Positions 5,785-8,196 of a stretch of DNA of 8,196 nucleotides are shown piece by piece (positions within the stretch are counted from its first letter, which is position 1; each line of letters begins with the position of its first letter). Position numbers and translations under genes: made by a program. Below the pieces are notes generated by a model. The model was not told the origin of the DNA. It saw only the letters and a list, made by a program, of their open reading frames with translations, and ran no database searches. Source of the stretch: a bacterium (GTDB lineage Bacteria > Patescibacteriota > Minisyncoccia > Minisyncoccales > GCA-002788555); contig JAGGUF010000045.1 of assembly GCA_021158595.1 (NCBI GenBank), positions 1-8,196 of the forward strand, in the 5' to 3' direction.

Positions 5785-7530
5785 TTATAAATTTGCTTTT
5801 TGGGTACATCGAGAATCATAATAATAATCTTTTCCATCAAAGAAATATCCCGGATAGTAAACAGATTTAGCACATCCTGGCACCACTTTCTGGGTACAAT
5901 TACTATCCCAATATTCATTATATCCATCATAATATGTATCAGTGTAATTAGGAGAAGACCTGCATAGCCTTGCTTTTTGGATACATTGAGAATCATGGTA
6001 ATATTCCATAGCATCATCGTAAAAATATCCTGGATAAGTATCTGATTTATAACAACCTTTTACCACTATTTGGCTACAACTACCATCCCAATAAAAATCT
6101 AATGTTTGAGGATTAACATAAAATTCCTTGTAACGAAGGCAATTTGTTAAATGGTTGCATTGACTATCAGAGTAAAAATTTTTGCCGTCGAAATAATAAC
6201 CAGGAAAATCTGATGAAGCGTAACAAGGTTTTATGTATCCAGGATATGCATAATGGACACTATCATCCCATACTCTTATTATTTTTGCCTTTTCGTGTAA
6301 ATAATCTTTTGGCAACTCACCTACTTGCCATCCTTCTCCTGTAGTTTCGTAATAATAATACCATTCATCTCCTATTGGGTAATAATAGCCTGACTGGGAA
6401 TGAACTGTCTTGATGCCTACTCCCATATGGTTATGAAATTGGACTAAAGCCGTACCTATGTCTGTAGCTTCAACAATTGAAGCAAATAAATAAGAAGTAT
6501 CTTCGCAATCTCCATTTCTTTCAACGAATGTTTCTATTGGATATTTAGGGTACTCATCAAAAGTTGTATAGTAGTCTTCAACATAAGGCAGTCCTTGAAT
6601 GAAACTTACTATAAATGAAGTTAAATGATAATTTTCTTTATCTGCAGTTTCTTTTAATGCCTTTGCTATCTCTTTAATAAAAGGATCATCTGGAGTTACA
6701 TACTCAGTGCCCTGGGGACTTCTTGGCTTGTTCTTGTAATACTCATACCAATCTTCATGTATCGAATAGTCCCAAGTCCAAACTGTTCCTTCATACTCCC
6801 ATTCAAAATGCTGAGCAATATATCGCCCACCCCCTGCAGGATGTGCATCCTCCCCATCTTTTATTCCGTCACCGTCAGAATCAGTATTCCAATCAGAGGT
6901 ACCAAGTTTTAATTCCTCTCTGTAAGTTAAACCATCACCATCGTTATCAGCACTCATCATTCTTTCCTGTGCTTCTTTTTTAGCTAATTCCAATTCTTTT
7001 GCCTTTCTTTGCATTTCTGCTTGAGCTCTTTTAATCGCTTCCTCTTGAGCTTTTTGTTCTGCTTTCTCTTTAGCTGACTCGGTTTCTCTGAGCTGTTCTT
7101 CGACCATCTTTCTTTTTGCTTCTTCTATTTTTAATTGAGCGTCTTTATAATAAAAAGAATTTTCAGAAATCTCTGAAAACGAATCTATAGCTTTCTGCCA
7201 ATTGGCTTTATTAAATTCTCCCAAAGCTTGAGTAAATTTTGATTTATCCTCAAGACTTTTTTTATTTACTTCTATCTCATCATTTATTTGTTGCCTTTTT
7301 AATCCTAAACTTTTAACAATCCATTTAGTTTGCGCAATCTCTAATTTTTTAATCGCTCCTTCATATTTTTCTTCTTCTGCTAATCGTCTAGCTTCTTTTA
7401 TAATTTTTGAAGTTTTGTAGTACTCAAATCCTCCATAAGTTCCTACTGAAATTACTACGATAGAAACAACAATTGCTATCAATAAAGGAATTTGAATAAA
7501 ACCTTTTTGGGTTTTAATTTTTTCTTTCAT
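5785..7530 (-). CDS. Membrane-anchored transglutaminase-like protein with Ca-loop and Cys/Tyr repeats
   Basis: A 581-residue multidomain surface protein. Residues 1-8 are basic. KGFIQIPLLIAIVV (9-22) starts a pilin-like hydrophobic segment (11-31), with G10/F11 as a possible prepilin-type cleavage site. Residues 40-130 are TPR-like helices and 130-192 form a highly charged coiled coil. DNDGDGLTYREE (195-206) and DSDGDGIKDGED (217-228) are calcium-binding DxDxDG loops. Residues 240-420 form a transglutaminase/cysteine-protease-like domain: GDCEDTSYLFASI with Cys342, HNHMGVGI with His368 and YYETTGEGW with Glu395, a plausible catalytic triad. Residues 433-581 are five repeats of 28-32 aa, each with one Cys pair. 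It should be exported with the enzyme outside, either as a crosslinking or protein/peptide-cleaving enzyme; substrate unknown. The ATG at 7530 has a -10 box 6 nt upstream. It follows the nuclease gene by 16 nt but appears to have its own promoter. Confidence 0.85.
   Translation of the reverse strand: MKEKIKTQKGFIQIPLLIAIVVSIVVISVGTYGGFEYYKTSKIIKEARRLAEEEKYEGAIKKLEIAQTKWIVKSLGLKRQQINDEIEVNKKSLEDKSKFTQALGEFNKANWQKAIDSFSEISENSFYYKDAQLKIEEAKRKMVEEQLRETESAKEKAEQKAQEEAIKRAQAEMQRKAKELELAKKEAQERMMSADNDGDGLTYREELKLGTSDWNTDSDGDGIKDGEDAHPAGGGRYIAQHFEWEYEGTVWTWDYSIHEDWYEYYKNKPRSPQGTEYVTPDDPFIKEIAKALKETADKENYHLTSFIVSFIQGLPYVEDYYTTFDEYPKYPIETFVERNGDCEDTSYLFASIVEATDIGTALVQFHNHMGVGIKTVHSQSGYYYPIGDEWYYYYETTGEGWQVGELPKDYLHEKAKIIRVWDDSVHYAYPGYIKPCYASSDFPGYYFDGKNFYSDSQCNHLTNCLRYKEFYVNPQTLDFYWDGSCSQIVVKGCYKSDTYPGYFYDDAMEYYHDSQCIQKARLCRSSPNYTDTYYDGYNEYWDSNCTQKVVPGCAKSVYYPGYFFDGKDYYYDSRCTQKANL
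5788..6234 (-). repeat. Five alternating Cys-paired, Tyr-rich protein repeats
   Basis: The repeats span residues 433-461, 462-489, 490-520, 521-549 and 550-581 of the transglutaminase-like protein. Each has two cysteines 21-23 residues apart: 436/458, 464/485, 493/516, 523/545 and 553/575. Repeats 1, 3 and 5 share [FY]PGY[FY][FY]D and DS[QR]C. Repeats 2 and 4 share a shorter form ending YWD[GS][SN]C. The even cysteine count and export signal suggest five disulfides in an extracellular binding or stalk module. Confidence 0.85.
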
Positions 7531-7536
7531 GAATTT

Positions 7537-7565
7537 ATTTTATCTCTTACGGCAGAGATTCACAA
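7537..7565 (-). promoter_or_regulatory. Promoter of the transglutaminase-like gene inside the nuclease 3' end
   Basis: TTGTGA (7565-7560), a 17-nt spacer and TAAAAT (7542-7537) lie on the minus strand, with 6 nt (AAATTC) to the ATG at 7530. The -35 lies within the last codons of the nuclease gene and the -10 in the 16-nt gap. No Shine-Dalgarno is present before the ATG, which fits leaderless initiation. Confidence 0.6.
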
Positions 7566-8196
7566 GCTAAGCCGTCTTTGTCTGCATCTAAACGATGAAT
7601 ATCATTAGCGACGCCACCGCAATACTCAAAGACACTTTGAGCCTCTGCCTGAGTAGAAAAATCAGAGCAGTTATAGACATTATGAGAACAAATTATCTCT
7701 CCCTTAGGCAAAGTAGGCTCTGTGAGTAGAGAAGGCTTTTTTTCAACTGCTTTTTGGCTTAGACACACCGCCCAAAGTCCTCTGTTATTTTCTCTGGCTT
7801 CCCGTTGGGCTTGGACAAACTGCTTGGAATACTTCACATCGGGCGGATAAGTGTAAACATAAGCATAACCTTGTCTAACGAGGTAATCGTTGACGAATAA
7901 GTCCCCTACCCAGACATAACGAAGGAGACGACCATATTTATCTCTATTTGTAATATCTTTTTCAAGTCTGACTAATTTTCCTTCTACTAATTCTTTATTT
8001 TTATTTGAAGCTTCCCTCCCAAAACATTGAACAGGTTTAGAAGGATGAAATGTCTCCGGCGCATCTATTCCAATATAACGAACCACCTCACCATTCTCTA
8101 ATTTGATAGTATCTCCATCGATTACTTTAATTACTTTAAAAAGCAATTCTTGTCTTTCTATACTTTCTACAGATTGCTCATTCTGTTCTAAATCTA
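7547..8196 (-). CDS. Staphylococcal-nuclease-like enzyme with excalibur domain, 5' end outside window
   Basis: Calcium-dependent nuclease of the thermonuclease (SNase) family fused to a C-terminal excalibur domain. It would hydrolyse DNA and/or RNA, probably outside the cell. The frame is open to the right edge (215 codons visible). A TTG at 8146 is therefore just an internal Leu codon, and the true start with any signal peptide lies beyond the window. Numbered from the first whole codon: KVIDGDTIKL (Asp28), VRYIGIDAPET (Arg39, Asp44, Glu47) and RDKYGRLLRYV (Arg89) supply the metal site and both catalytic arginines. The domain ends near RENNRGLWAVC. A linker of about 30 residues leads to excalibur (174-213) with conserved Cys176, Cys192 and Cys211 and the loop DADKDGLACE. 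Everything needed for activity is present. The downstream neighbour is another putative calcium-binding exported protein. Confidence 0.92.
   Translation of the reverse strand, partial: DLEQNEQSVESIERQELLFKVIKVIDGDTIKLENGEVVRYIGIDAPETFHPSKPVQCFGREASNKNKELVEGKLVRLEKDITNRDKYGRLLRYVWVGDLFVNDYLVRQGYAYVYTYPPDVKYSKQFVQAQREARENNRGLWAVCLSQKAVEKKPSLLTEPTLPKGEIICSHNVYNCSDFSTQAEAQSVFEYCGGVANDIHRLDADKDGLACESLP

Noticed and set aside
5766..6017. 83-codon minus-strand frame overlapping the transglutaminase-like gene end
   Set aside because: Alternative frame of the C-terminal repeat DNA. Its apparent repetition is inherited from the real repeats, and no independent start signal is seen.
8144..8146. TTG as start of the nuclease gene
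   Set aside because: The same frame continues without a stop to the window edge, so the TTG is an internal Leu codon and the gene is 5'-incomplete.
1..8196. tRNA, rRNA or riboswitch genes
   Set aside because: I looked through the gene-free stretches (1750-2059, 4818-5111, 5574-5784) by eye for cloverleaf-like paired arms and conserved RNA motifs and saw none.

Overview
This AT-rich window carries every recognisable gene on the minus strand. The likely source is a small-genome bacterium, and my first guess is a Patescibacteria/CPR lineage. That guess rests on three things: AT-rich, lysine-rich coding; an exported protein with a pilin-like 'KGFIQIPLLI' N-terminus; and promoters placed so close to start codons that transcripts would be leaderless. 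The lineage call is an inference from style, not from a marker gene. TGA works as a normal stop (the PH-domain gene ends in TGA), so there is no sign of a recoded genetic code.

Reading from right to left, in the direction of transcription, the right edge holds the 3' part of a secreted-type staphylococcal nuclease with a C-terminal excalibur calcium-binding domain (7547-8196, 5' end outside the window). Next is a 581-residue membrane-anchored transglutaminase-like protein (5785-7530). It has a pilin-like anchor, a coiled coil, two calcium-loop repeats, a Cys-His-Glu catalytic domain and five Cys/Tyr-rich C-terminal repeats. It is followed by a small two-TM bacterial PH-domain protein (5112-5573), a largely gene-free stretch with a good hairpin terminator, and a GH1 beta-glucosidase-type glycosidase (3515-4750) with a tandem 16-bp repeat abutting its promoter.

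The middle is accessory DNA. A 5'-truncated DDE transposase (2942-3437) has its terminal 27 bp duplicated at the truncation junction. It sits directly against an AbiEii-type nucleotidyltransferase toxin and its DUF6922-type partner (2060-2937), whose coding regions overlap by 52 nt. Two strong palindromes follow (1867-1938 and 1975-2003). The left end holds the first 583 codons of a cation-transporting P-type ATPase whose TGES, DKTGT and KGAPE signatures read TGEW, DKTKT and SGAPE, and which carries an in-frame microrepeat.

The most interesting items are the multidomain transglutaminase-like surface protein next to a calcium-dependent exported nuclease, the repeated '-10 box, 6-7 nt, ATG' layout at four or five genes, and the ATPase with altered catalytic signatures. 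The genes do not form one pathway. Two (nuclease and transglutaminase-like) look like a cell-surface pair, and the rest are separate transcription units.
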